From NCBI RefSeq assembly GCF_018613315.1, contig NZ_JAGGQL010000006.1, forward strand, positions 1-64,000: 64,000 nt of DNA, written 5' to 3'. This document shows, piece by piece, positions 1-7,363 of this stretch; the stretch's first letter is position 1; each line of letters starts with the position of its first letter. The notes under the pieces are model-generated. The model was not told where the DNA came from. It searched no databases and saw nothing but the letters and a program-made list of their open reading frames with translations. The position numbers and the translations under genes were made by a program. The stretch comes from Bacillus sp. ISL-37 (GTDB taxonomy: Bacteria; Bacillota; Bacilli; Bacillales; Cytobacillaceae).

Positions 1-822
1 AGGCGGCACCATTACGGGCACAACGTGACGAGCAGGATGAATTGGATATAGAGTTAATCCGAGAAATTTTCATAAGCAAAAGAGAAAAAGTAGGTGCCCT
101 CCAGATTAAAATGATCATGGAGAATGATTATTCAGCTGTCATGAACCACAAGAAGATTAGGCGTTTAATGGCAAAGTATAATCTTGTAACTAAGATAAGG
201 AAAGCCAATCCATATCGTAAGATGGCCAAGGCAACCCAGGAACATCGAACCTGCCCTAACCTTCTTAACCGTGAATTCAATCAGGAAGTACCCGGAAAAG
301 TTCTGCTTACTGATATTACTTATCTCTATTATGGAAAGGGCCAAAAAGCATATTTATCCTGCGTAAAGGACGGCGCTACAACAGAAATATTAGCCTACTA
401 CCTTTCCACGTCTTTAGAGATGGATATCGTCTATAAAACGTTAAAAAAGTTAAAAGCAGCCGTTGGCAATCACTTTCATCCAGAAGCCATGTTGCATTCT
501 GACCAAGGAATGCACTACACGCATCCTCTATTCCAAAGCAAAGTGAAAAAACTGGGCTTAAATCAATCAATGTCCCGAAAGGGAAACTGTTGGGATAACG
601 CACCTATGGAAAGTTTCTTTGGACATTTTAAAGACTTAGCAGAATATAAATCACTGGATAATATAAAGGATGTAAAGAAAGAAGTTGATCGTGTAATCGA
701 AGAATATAATAATCATCGTTATCAATGGGGCTTAAATAAAATGACCCCGGTACAATACCGGGGCCACTTATTAGCTGCATAGGCGCTTTTTTTAAACTGT
801 CCGTAAACGGGGGCACAGTTCA
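1..822 (+). mobile_element. Right part of an IS3-family insertion sequence
   Basis: The element covers the transposase and ends near 822. Bases 797-822 (CTGTCCGTAAACGG followed by GGGCACAGTTCA) look like the right terminal repeat and finish in CA, as IS3-family ends do. The left end is outside the window, so the target duplication cannot be checked. It sits between the ssb operon terminator and unknown sequence, so no gene in the window is interrupted by it. Confidence 0.75.
3..782 (+). CDS. IS3-family transposase OrfB, 5'-truncated by the window edge
   Basis: Catalytic DDE integrase-type transposase of an IS3-family element, IS150-like. The frame is open from base 3, so the true start lies outside the window; the TTG at 42 is only an internal codon. 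Visible are the HTH_21-like N-terminal part (KIRRLMAKYNL), then the rve core with catalytic Asp in LTDITY, Asp in HSDQG and Glu in PMESFFG, followed by the usual EYNNHRYQWGLNKMTPVQYR end. No stop or frameshift is seen, so the fragment looks intact. The upstream OrfA and left terminal repeat are not in the window. Orientation is opposite to the neighbouring ssb operon. Family assignment is safe; the exact IS name is not determined. Confidence 0.93.
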   Translation, partial: AAPLRAQRDEQDELDIELIREIFISKREKVGALQIKMIMENDYSAVMNHKKIRRLMAKYNLVTKIRKANPYRKMAKATQEHRTCPNLLNREFNQEVPGKVLLTDITYLYYGKGQKAYLSCVKDGATTEILAYYLSTSLEMDIVYKTLKKLKAAVGNHFHPEAMLHSDQGMHYTHPLFQSKVKKLGLNQSMSRKGNCWDNAPMESFFGHFKDLAEYKSLDNIKDVKKEVDRVIEEYNNHRYQWGLNKMTPVQYRGHLLAA

Positions 823-831
823 ACAGGTGCT

Positions 832-866
832 GGTTTTTTTATAAAAAAACCGGCTATCGCAGCCGG
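832..866 (-). terminator. Terminator of the ssb operon
   Basis: Read on the minus strand, CCGGCT/AGCCGG (850-855 with 861-866) forms a 6-bp stem with a 5-nt loop, followed by a run of seven T. It lies about 100 bp beyond the stop of the small coiled-coil gene. Confidence 0.8.
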
Positions 867-969
867 CGCAAAATTTGAGGGTGTATTGGAGATGCGTTTA
901 TTGAATTTCTCTCTCGAAGTCCCTTAGTGAGGTGGTAACGAGGAAATTCATTTGTGTGTATTTTCTTAC

Positions 970-1176
970 TTATTTCCTAACATATTCTTTTCTGCTGGAA
1001 ATTGGTCTTGGTGGCTCGGCTATGAAGGAGTAGACGCGGTTGATCTGCTGTTCTTTGGAGGCGATTTCGAGTTGCCGAACACGCTTGGTGAGTTCGTCGA
1101 CCTTCTCATTGTTTTTTCCAACCATTTTAATCAGGCTGACTAGCAGCTTATCGATTGACTCGGTTTCGTTATGCAA
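970..1176 (-). CDS. Small coiled-coil protein translationally coupled to ssb
   Basis: A 68-residue protein I do not recognise. Residues 10-45 are rich in Leu, Val, Lys and Glu in a heptad-like pattern, suggesting one coiled-coil helix; the tail is basic ([10 protein letters not shown]). There is no signal peptide or membrane segment. It starts at a TTG that overlaps the ssb stop codon by a few bases, with a GAGGAG ribosome site inside the end of ssb, so translation is probably coupled. It is the last gene before the operon terminator at 832-866. It lies where ywpG stands in B. subtilis, but it is much shorter and I see no clear similarity. A role with SSB is only suggested by position. Confidence 0.6.
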   Translation of the reverse strand: MHNETESIDKLLVSLIKMVGKNNEKVDELTKRVRQLEIASKEQQINRVYSFIAEPPRPISSRKEYVRK

Positions 1177-1588
1177 AAGGAAGCTCCTCTCTTTGCGGTG
1201 GTGCTGGGGGAACAGTTTCCGGTTGCCGAGGAGGTTGCGATGCCTGCTGGGCTTCTCTTGTGCCTGCTGGCTTTGTACTTAAAAATCTAACTCCCTCGGC
1301 AACAACTTCGGTAACATAGACACGTTTGCCTTCATGGTTATCATAGTTTCGTGTCTGAATACGCCCGGTGACTCCCAGGACTGAGCCCTTTTTACAATAG
1401 TTGGATGTATTCTCAGCTGTTTTGCCCCAGAGGATGCAGTGGACAAAATCAGCCTCGATTTCCCCGCTGGCATTTTTGTAATGCCGATTAACCGCAAGTG
1501 TTATATTCGACACTGCTTTGCCGTCCGGCGTATATCTAAGATCTGGATCTCTCGTCAGCCTGCCTACTAGCGTTACTTGATTGATCAC
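1169..1588 (-). CDS. ssb: Single-stranded DNA-binding protein (SsbB/YwpH position)
   Basis: Binds single-stranded DNA during replication, repair or DNA uptake. The OB fold fills residues 1-105 ([50 protein letters not shown]). A Pro/Gln-rich linker leads to the tip EELPFA, similar to the acidic partner-binding tip of SsbA but ending one residue after Phe. The start is GTG at 1588, preceded by GGAGATGAAAAG; a longer frame reaching 1756 has no SSB homology and no ribosome site. At 139 residues it is longer than B. subtilis SsbB (113) and shorter than SsbA. Synteny with ywpF and fabZ suggests the ywpH/ssbB locus, so a competence role is likely but not shown. Confidence 0.93.
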   Translation of the reverse strand: MINQVTLVGRLTRDPDLRYTPDGKAVSNITLAVNRHYKNASGEIEADFVHCILWGKTAENTSNYCKKGSVLGVTGRIQTRNYDNHEGKRVYVTEVVAEGVRFLSTKPAGTREAQQASQPPRQPETVPPAPPQREELPFA

Positions 1589-1848
1589 CTTTTCATCTCC
1601 TTTCTCCTTGATAACCCGATGATATTCCTTTTTAGCGCTGTAGTAAAATGTCGAAAATCGTTTTCTTGACTGTAAAAACTGTGGCGCATAAACGGTTTCC
1701 CTATGAAAAATTGAGTTTTTGACACATGTCATAGACCTAAAAGTGATTTTTACCAATTCAGAAATATTTCTTTCGACAAACTTGCTTTTTTTCGTTTTAT
1801 ATTCATCCTGTGTTATAATTTGGACAAGAATTACGGGAGGTGGTTGAC

Positions 1849-2283
1849 ATGAAGACGTTTAAGTTGATTTCAATGCAGCTTGCTGATGATGATGCTTTAG
1901 TGGATATCGAAATGGAAGACGGCCTGATTATCAATAAAGAGGATGAAAAAGGCACGTGGCTCGTCGAAGTTTTTACTGATCATAAATACATTCCCTATTT
2001 CCAAGATGCGTGCGATAACGACAAGGAAATCATCGTCCAAGTCGTCATCACCAAACGTGAGAACGACCCGGCAGCATTCGTGACAAAAGTATGCTGCGTG
2101 AAGAAGCTGAAGACACATGCCAGCATTCTTTTAACAGGAAAACTCACCAAACCGAAGAGCGATTATCCAGAAAAACTGCTGGAGTACCTGCTTGATAAAG
2201 GCTACAAAGGCGAAGAACTGCTTACCGAATTCAAGGAAAAAATCATATCAAGGCCGCAGATTTTGCAGCCGAAGAAAGTATAA
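1849..2283 (+). CDS. ywpF: YwpF-family protein
   Basis: A 144-residue cytoplasmic protein of the YwpF family, function unknown. It begins [32 protein letters not shown] and has no signal peptide or membrane segment; the pattern of alternating beta-rich and charged stretches suggests a small mixed fold. The ATG at 1849 is chosen over the GTG at 1840 because GGGAGG at 1835-1840 is correctly spaced for it. It is divergent from ssb, as in B. subtilis where ywpF neighbours ywpG and ywpH. A terminator follows at 2287. Family assignment rests on recalled sequence and synteny. Confidence 0.8.
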   Translation: MKTFKLISMQLADDDALVDIEMEDGLIINKEDEKGTWLVEVFTDHKYIPYFQDACDNDKEIIVQVVITKRENDPAAFVTKVCCVKKLKTHASILLTGKLTKPKSDYPEKLLEYLLDKGYKGEELLTEFKEKIISRPQILQPKKV

Positions 2284-2286
2284 CCG

Positions 2287-2315
2287 AACTCCTGCTGACT
2301 GGCTGGAGTTTTTTT
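2287..2315 (+). terminator. Terminator of ywpF
   Basis: AACTCC at 2287-2292 pairs with GGAGTT at 2305-2310 and is followed by a run of T, immediately after the ywpF stop. Confidence 0.75.
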
Positions 2316-2385
2316 ATGCTGGCTGAGCTTTTTATGTGCAATGATATGGCTAATCAACCAGCAAAATTTTTCGATATGCAAAATA

Positions 2386-2419
2386 AATGGGCAGGAATCA
2401 ATCCCTGCCCATTTTTTCA
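2386..2419 (-). terminator. Terminator of the acidic lipoprotein gene, probably bidirectional
   Basis: A perfect 10-bp stem (AATGGGCAGG at 2386-2395, CCTGCCCATT at 2404-2413) lies directly after the lipoprotein stop. T runs flank it on both strands, so it may stop transcription from either side. Confidence 0.8.
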
Positions 2420-2710
2420 TTATTGATCGTTATTATCCTCGTCGTTCATATCAAGGTTGTCTTCAACCGCGTCTTCGCCAGGCTCGTTGTTGTCCTCCAT
2501 CATGTCACCATCGTTCTCAGTGTTGATGTCGTTGTTTTCGCCGTTGTTGTCATTCATCATGCCATCATCGTCGACATTGCCATTGTCGTCCGCTGGATTC
2601 TCGATATCCACATCGTCATCCGGAGGAGGATCCTGATCATTCGCGCAGCCAGCAAGGAACATAGCCGATAGCAATGAGCCACCGATTAACATTAATAGCT
2701 TTTTCTTCAT
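2420..2710 (-). CDS. Small Asp/Asn-rich lipoprotein
   Basis: A 96-residue secreted lipoprotein. Residues 1-22 form a type II signal peptide (MKKKLLMLIGGSLLSAMFLAGC) with lipobox LAGC and the lipidated Cys at 22. The rest is almost only Asp, Asn, Glu, Gly and Met (DDDVDIENPADDNGN, MNDEDNNDQ), so it is very acidic and probably disordered at the outer face of the membrane. It is a single-gene unit with its own terminator. Such acidic stretches could bind cations, but nothing in the sequence proves it. I do not recognise a named family. Confidence 0.7.
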   Translation of the reverse strand: MKKKLLMLIGGSLLSAMFLAGCANDQDPPPDDDVDIENPADDNGNVDDDGMMNDNNGENNDINTENDGDMMEDNNEPGEDAVEDNLDMNDEDNNDQ

Positions 2711-3063
2711 GAGTAAAAGCCCCTTTCATTAATAGGTATTTTTGAGACCTGTTGCACGGGTCTGCTGTTATATTGCCCATCAATGAAAAAAACTTGCATG
2801 TTTTTTTGTAAAAATTACCCGGTTTTGATGTGGGAAAGATTTTTTCGTGGGAAAAATGTTAAATGTCCAAATTATAATACCATATTGATCTCTTTTTCAT
2901 GATAATCGGAGCCATCAGCCTAACTGAAAAAATTATTCTCTTACTTACAGCCGTTAATTTCTCGAAGTTGGTTGATAATCTCTCATAATGCTTCGTTACT
3001 CTCTCAATTATCATTCAAAACCTCTCGAAAACCGCTCGGAATCTCCCCTTTTTCCTAATAATG
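2711..3063. other. Intergenic region with lipoprotein promoter area and 21-bp array A
   Basis: No gene is visible. The part near 2711-2880 is AT-rich and should hold the promoter of the lipoprotein. Bases 2938-3050 hold a phased repeat array, annotated separately. Confidence 0.6.
2938..3050. repeat. 21-bp phased repeat array A (core CTCTCGAA/CTCTCA)
   Basis: Cores of the type TTCTCGAA, TCTCTCATAAT, CTCTCAATTAT and CTCTCGAAAA begin (at their CTC) at 2961, 2982, 3003 and 3024, exactly 21 bp apart, with looser copies at 2938 and 3043. Bases between the cores are not conserved. The array begins 14 bp beyond the fabZ terminator. Confidence 0.7.
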
Positions 3064-3091
3064 TAAAAAAAGAACCCGACATGGCGTCGGG
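3064..3091 (-). terminator. Terminator of fabZ
   Basis: CCCGAC at 3075-3080 pairs with GTCGGG at 3086-3091; the minus strand continues into seven T. Confidence 0.85.
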
Positions 3092-3104
3092 ACCTCTCCG
3101 AATT

Positions 3105-3527
3105 TTATTTAATCGCAAATGTAATCTCTGCTTCGCAAGCCAGCTCGCCATCTACTGTAGCAACTGCTTTTCCTTTTCCAATCGGGCCACGCAGCTTGAT
3201 CATTTCAACTTCTAGCCTCAGCTGATCACCTGGCTTTACTTGTCTTTTAAAGCGGCAGTTATCGATTCCAGCAAAAAAACCAATTTTGCCGCGGTTTTCT
3301 TCAAGCTTCAAAACGGCAACTGCTCCGACCTGCGCCAATGCTTCCACGATCAGCACACCTGGCATGACCGGGTAATCAGGAAAATGGCCGTTGAAGAATT
3401 CTTCGTTTGCCGTAACATTCTTGATACCGACTGCCCTTTTACCTTCTTCAATTTCAACAATTTTATCAACAAGTAAAAATGGATAGCGGTGCGGGATAAT
3501 TTCTTTGATTTGGGTAACGTCCAACAT
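3105..3527 (-). CDS. fabZ: 3-hydroxyacyl-[acyl-carrier-protein] dehydratase FabZ
   Basis: Dehydrates 3-hydroxyacyl-ACP to trans-2-enoyl-ACP in each round of type II fatty acid synthesis, in the cytoplasm. The 140-residue length and hot-dog fold are standard. The catalytic region [21 protein letters not shown] (residues 46-66) contains the active-site His and Glu on the central helix. The ATG at 3527 has an AGGAGG site about 9 bp upstream. It is transcribed alone, between the terminators at 3582 and 3064. In B. subtilis the same gene (ywpB) follows flhO-flhP, as here, apart from the small EpuA-type gene in between. Confidence 0.97.
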   Translation of the reverse strand: MLDVTQIKEIIPHRYPFLLVDKIVEIEEGKRAVGIKNVTANEEFFNGHFPDYPVMPGVLIVEALAQVGAVAVLKLEENRGKIGFFAGIDNCRFKRQVKPGDQLRLEVEMIKLRGPIGKGKAVATVDGELACEAEITFAIK

Positions 3528-3581
3528 ATTTTTAGTACCTCCTACTAATACTTACTAACCATTGTACTAAAAAACCTAAAT

Positions 3582-3606
3582 AAAAAGGAAGGGAAATCTC
3601 CCTTCC
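3582..3606 (-). terminator. Terminator of the flhO-flhP-epuA unit
   Basis: GGAAGGGA at 3587-3594 pairs perfectly with TCCCTTCC at 3599-3606; the minus strand runs on into five T. It separates the flagellar-type genes from fabZ. Confidence 0.8.
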
Positions 3607-3616
3607 TTCCGAAAAA

Positions 3617-3877
3617 TTATTCTCCGTTAACTAGATCTATAATATGAGTCCAGGTTGACTTCTCAAAAACATCCTTCGCTTTGCCACTGCCCATTACAGC
3701 GTAACCGAACATTGCGCCAAGCACGATGCTCGCTGCTAAAAGAACGAGCACAATAATAACCCGAAGCCAGATTGGAATAAGGCGAACCCGGATTCTTTTC
3801 TTTTTTTCACGTGTTTTCTTTTCCTTTTTCACTTCTTCACGCGTTATTGCTTCTTGATTATTCTTGTTCAAAGCCAT
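3617..3877 (-). CDS. EpuA-family small membrane protein
   Basis: An 86-residue protein with a very basic cytoplasmic N-terminus (KKEKKTREKKKRIRVRLIPIW), one membrane helix at about residues 37-62 (LRVIIVLVLLAASIVLGAMFGYAV) and a short outer tail. This is the EpuA pattern (Pfam PF11772), often labelled in databases as RNA polymerase subunit beta, a label this protein cannot justify. It follows flhP by 19 bp and precedes the unit's terminator, so it is cotranscribed with flhO-flhP. The function is unknown; in pneumococcus epuA sits beside the nuclease gene endA. Confidence 0.75.
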   Translation of the reverse strand: MALNKNNQEAITREEVKKEKKTREKKKRIRVRLIPIWLRVIIVLVLLAASIVLGAMFGYAVMGSGKAKDVFEKSTWTHIIDLVNGE

Positions 3878-3896
3878 TTTGATTGTTCTTCCCCTC

Positions 3897-4745
3897 TTAA
3901 CGGATTCCGTTCACTAGTCCGAGCATCTGGTCGGCAAGTGTTATGGATTTCGAGTGGAACTGGTAGCTCCGCTGTACATTGATTAAATCCGTCATTTCTT
4001 TGCTCATATCTACATTCGATTGCTCAAGGGTACCTTGTTGGATAGCGATTTGATTCCTTAAAGGACCGGTCAGATTGGTCATTACTTCTTCCTCCGTTAC
4101 GCCAAGCTCAGCCAGGTTGTCTGGCAATCCAAGCAGATTCTCCCCTTTTTGCTCTAAAAATTGAGGCTTATTTATCAATATTACACCAAGATTCACTTCT
4201 TGGCTTGTTCCATCGTACATTTCAGCTTTTAAAAGGCCTGACTCATTGATATTAAAGTTTTTCACATTACCTGTTATTGTGATTGGCTGGTTGTTCTCAT
4301 CAAGGATCGCATGCCCGTCGCTGTTGACTAGCATTGATTCATTATCAGTAAGCGGTGACAGGTATAGTGCACCATTGCGTGTCAAACGCATCGCTGAACT
4401 GCCGTCCTCATTCTGTACCATCACCCGGTAAAATTGACCTTCTGCCGTGAAGGCAGTGTCCAATGGCCTGTCCGTTGTCTTTAAACTACCCTGTGAGAGA
4501 GTTAGTTGTATTTGCCCTAATCTGGCCCCATTGCCCTGGCGAATGTTAAAAGGTGTCATCCGATTCTGCGGTTCAAGCGCGTTATTCGGCTGGTTACGAT
4601 ATTCCTGCACAAGCAGGTCGGTAAAAGAAGCTTCACGACGTTTGTATCCAGCCGTATCAATGTTTGCAAGATTGTGGCTGATCATGTCCATCTGCTTTTG
4701 CAGCTGGGATAATGTATTGGTTGAAGTGATCATGGTTCTGTTCAT
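3897..4745 (-). CDS. flhP: Flagellar hook-basal body protein FlhP
   Basis: Rod/hook-type flagellar protein of the FlgF/FlgG family. The N-terminal flagellar rod motif is clear (LQKQMDMISHNLANIDTAGYKR, residues 14-35), as is the C-terminal FlgG-type helix (LEQSNVDMSKEMTDLINVQRSYQFHSKSI, near 240-270). It has the length expected for FlhP (282 residues). It lies 64 bp downstream of flhO and shares a transcript with it. FlhO and FlhP are needed for hook assembly in B. subtilis, so the organism is probably motile, although other flagellar genes are outside this window. Confidence 0.93.
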   Translation of the reverse strand: MNRTMITSTNTLSQLQKQMDMISHNLANIDTAGYKRREASFTDLLVQEYRNQPNNALEPQNRMTPFNIRQGNGARLGQIQLTLSQGSLKTTDRPLDTAFTAEGQFYRVMVQNEDGSSAMRLTRNGALYLSPLTDNESMLVNSDGHAILDENNQPITITGNVKNFNINESGLLKAEMYDGTSQEVNLGVILINKPQFLEQKGENLLGLPDNLAELGVTEEEVMTNLTGPLRNQIAIQQGTLEQSNVDMSKEMTDLINVQRSYQFHSKSITLADQMLGLVNGIR

Positions 4746-4809
4746 ATTTTATACCTCAATGCGCCTCCATGTTAGGAGTGCGATTCCTTTTAAAATTTGA
4801 TCCAGAATA

Positions 4810-5628
4810 CTATAGCCTTCCGATTTCGTTCGCTGCCTTCTCCATGCTTTTATCATAAGCCTGGAGAATCTTTTGGTTCGCTTCGAACGCTCGATAAGCT
4901 GACATCATGTCGGTCATCGTCCTGCTGATATCGACGTTGGATTGCTCCAGGAATCCTTGCTGAGTCCTGAACTGAACACCAGCTGCGCCAAAGGCATTAG
5001 GCAGTTCGCCGCCATCTTCTGTACGGAACAGTCCGTCGCCTTCTTTTATCATTCGCAGCGGATTGTTTGCATAGGCAACACCAAGATTAGCACTCTCACC
5101 GTTTTCACCTGTCAGGACACCGCCTTCGTTGACTGTAAAACGGTCACTCGAGAGCTGGATTTGCTGGCCTGCTGAATCCAGCACATAATGGCCGCTGCCA
5201 GTCGTCAAATATCCCTGCGCATCAATCGTGAAATTTCCGTTCCTTGTATATCGAACTGTGCCATCTGTGTTGCGCACAGTAAAGAATACTGAGCCATTTT
5301 CTGGCATATTTATATCGAGCAATGCCACATCCGTCTTCCGTCCAGTTTCGCGTAAATCACCCTGGATGAATTTCGGGATCGCTTCTTGCATGTAAACACC
5401 TGTATTGATTGTGCCAGTTTCCTTGTTGAACGGCAAATTCAGACCGTTCTCTGTCGGAATTTGCTGCTTGTCAAAACGCTGAAGCAGCATTTCCGGGAAC
5501 GCCCTCATTCCCGCTTGGTCCGCCTTATATCCAGGCGTATTGGCATTGGACATATTATTCGTCAGCATTTCCGTCCTGCGCTGCTGCGCAAGCATACCTG
5601 AAGCTACTGTATAAAATCCTTTAAACAT
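4810..5628 (-). CDS. flhO: Flagellar hook-basal body protein FlhO
   Basis: Paralogue of FlhP and distal-rod type protein. It opens with MFKGFYTVASGMLAQQRRTEMLTNNMSNANTPGYK, the canonical rod N-terminus, and ends with the FlgG-type helix (FLEQSNVDISRTMTDMMSAYRAFEANQKI). The ATG at 5628 gives 272 residues and follows GGGTGTGG; a 12-residue upstream extension in frame has no family support. It is the first gene of the flhO-flhP-epuA unit, and the mbl terminator lies upstream. Confidence 0.93.
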   Translation of the reverse strand: MFKGFYTVASGMLAQQRRTEMLTNNMSNANTPGYKADQAGMRAFPEMLLQRFDKQQIPTENGLNLPFNKETGTINTGVYMQEAIPKFIQGDLRETGRKTDVALLDINMPENGSVFFTVRNTDGTVRYTRNGNFTIDAQGYLTTGSGHYVLDSAGQQIQLSSDRFTVNEGGVLTGENGESANLGVAYANNPLRMIKEGDGLFRTEDGGELPNAFGAAGVQFRTQQGFLEQSNVDISRTMTDMMSAYRAFEANQKILQAYDKSMEKAANEIGRL

Positions 5629-5774
5629 ATTTCCACACCCTTTATTGGAAAAATCCCTGAACAACAGGAAATTTTTTCACTACTTTCTATTATAAGAAAT
5701 ATATCGGCAAGAAACATTAAAAATTTGCAGGAAAATGTAGGATTTTGGGTTTTATTCCAGAAAAAAAGGATGAA

Positions 5775-5830
5775 ATACAAAAAAATCTGGAATCCCTCAG
5801 CATTTTTCACCGAAGAATTTCCAGATTTTT
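5775..5830 (-). terminator. Probable terminator of mbl
   Basis: AAAAATCTGGAA at 5781-5792 pairs with TTCCAGATTTTT at 5819-5830 around a 26-nt loop, directly beyond the mbl stop, with T on the minus strand after the stem. The long loop makes it less typical. Confidence 0.6.
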
Positions 5831-5834
5831 ATTT

Positions 5835-6839
5835 TTAGATGATTCCGCGACGACCTGCGATGCGATCGATATTATCAAGCATAATACCTGTGCCGATTGC
5901 AACACAATCCATTGGGTTATCCGCAATCAATACAGGCACCTTCAACTCTTCCTGCATCAACTGGTCGATGCCGTGAAGCAATGCTCCGCCGCCAGTCAGA
6001 ATGACACCGCGGTCAATGATGTCAGCGGATAATTCAGGAGGGGTTCTTTCCAGTACTGTTTTTGCCGCTTGGACGATCACAGCAACTGACTCCTTTAGAG
6101 CCTTTTCAATCTCTTCAGAACGAACAGTAATCGTGCGCGGAAGTCCAGATACCATGTCACGGCCACGGATATCCATTTCCTCATTACGACTGCCTGGGAA
6201 GACAGTTCCAATTTGGATTTTAATATTTTCAGCTGTTCTCTCACCGATTAACAACTTGTACTCACGTTTAATGTAATTTAAAATTTCAGCGTCGAACTTG
6301 TCGCCCGCCATTTTGATTGATTGAGATGTAACGATGTCGCCCATTGATAGTACGGCTACATCAGTTGTACCGCCACCGATATCAACAACCATGTTTCCGC
6401 TCGGCTGGAAGATGTCCATACCAGCTCCGATTGCCGCAACCTTTGGCTCTTCTTCAAGATAAATCTTTTTGCCGCCACTCTTTTCAGCAGCTTCCTTGAT
6501 TGCCTTTTGCTCAACGCTCGTGATGTTCGTTGGACAGCAAATCAGGATGCGTGGCTTCGACAAGAAACCTTTTACATTCAATTTATTGATGAAATGCTTA
6601 AGCATTGACTCGGTTACATCAAAATCTGCGATTACTCCATCCTTCAACGGGCGAATCGCTACGATATTGCCAGGTGTACGCCCAACCATTTTGCGCGCCT
6701 CTTCCCCAACAGCCAAAACCTTGTTCGTGTTCTTATCAATCGCCACAACAGACGGTTCATTCAAGACTATTCCTCGACCTTTTACATGGATCAACACATT
6801 GGCTGTACCAAGGTCAATCCCGATATCCCTTGCAAACAT
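5835..6839 (-). CDS. mbl: Rod-shape determining actin homologue Mbl
   Basis: MreB-like actin that forms membrane-attached filaments guiding lateral wall synthesis. The actin fold nucleotide motifs are visible: phosphate 1 (DIGIDLGTANVLI, residues 5-17), phosphate 2 (VVDIGGGTTDVAVL, about 152-165) and the adenosine motif (VILTGGGALLHGIDQL). Length 334 is normal. AAGGAGGAAAAAGC precedes the ATG. In B. subtilis mbl lies next to spoIIID; here spoIIID is some 20 kb away, separated by the T7SS block. The Mbl call over MreB or MreBH rests on this synteny and on sequence. Confidence 0.95.
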   Translation of the reverse strand: MFARDIGIDLGTANVLIHVKGRGIVLNEPSVVAIDKNTNKVLAVGEEARKMVGRTPGNIVAIRPLKDGVIADFDVTESMLKHFINKLNVKGFLSKPRILICCPTNITSVEQKAIKEAAEKSGGKKIYLEEEPKVAAIGAGMDIFQPSGNMVVDIGGGTTDVAVLSMGDIVTSQSIKMAGDKFDAEILNYIKREYKLLIGERTAENIKIQIGTVFPGSRNEEMDIRGRDMVSGLPRTITVRSEEIEKALKESVAVIVQAAKTVLERTPPELSADIIDRGVILTGGGALLHGIDQLMQEELKVPVLIADNPMDCVAIGTGIMLDNIDRIAGRRGII

Positions 6840-7311
6840 TTTGCTTTTTCCTCCTTGACAAATGGCTGGCTGCGGCTGATTAAGCCTCGTTATCTCAGCT
6901 GACGAAAAGCCTCATCTATGTAAAATAGATCACGATGTCCGAGATTACACAGACGCTGCCGCAATCTGCGAACCATATTCTACCCTAATTGTTTATTTTA
7001 TCACAATGATAGGAAATAAGTAACCGAATGATGAAAAATTTGAAACAATTTGTTTGATTTTGTCACATTATATAAGATTACGTAATCTGATTGAAAATAT
7101 CTTATGTTGAATCGGTAATGCACTACCTAATATTCTGTTATTTAGTTTCTTCAGCGCTACTTTTCTCAATTCTTAACATTGGTAAGTGATTTTCCCTCGA
7201 TTTTCAGCACTATTTCCGCGAAACTCATTCATAATTCCGCGAAAAATGATATTAATTCCGCGAAACTTTGCCGGAATTCCGCGAACTGGAAAAAACAAAA
7301 GGTTTTTTCCA
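6840..7311. other. Intergenic region upstream of mbl with 21-bp array B
   Basis: No gene is supported. It must contain the mbl promoter; from about 6980 to 7190 the DNA is very AT-rich. Array B occupies 7194-7288. A 65-codon frame at 7186-7383 is an artefact of the array. Confidence 0.6.
7194..7288. repeat. 21-bp phased repeat array B (core ATTCCGCGAA)
   Basis: The core TTCCGCGAA occurs four times, its CCGCG at 7216, 7237, 7258 and 7279, exactly 21 bp apart; a decayed copy (TTCCCTCGA) sits one period earlier at about 7195. Spacers are not conserved except for A/T richness. The array lies about 25 bp beyond the terminator of the giant gene. Confidence 0.85.
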
Positions 7312-7348
7312 ATAAAAAGACCCGGGAGCACTAGCTCAATTCCGGGTC
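7312..7348 (-). terminator. Terminator at the end of the T7SS block
   Basis: GACCCGG at 7319-7325 pairs with CCGGGTC at 7342-7348, with a T run on the minus strand, 15 bp beyond the stop of the giant Ig-repeat gene. Confidence 0.8.
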
Positions 7349-7363
7349 CAATTTCAAAAGCTA

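Noticed and set aside
1625..1680. ComK box upstream of ssb
   Set aside because: AAAATCGTTTT has a 3-bp gap where the ComK AT-box needs five, and a second box at the right distance is missing.
1589..1756. N-terminal extension of SSB
   Set aside because: The frame is open but has no SSB similarity. A well-placed GGAGATG site fits the GTG at 1588.
3617..3877. RNA polymerase beta subunit
   Set aside because: This database label is attached to EpuA-type proteins. The sequence is an 86-residue membrane protein without any polymerase motif.
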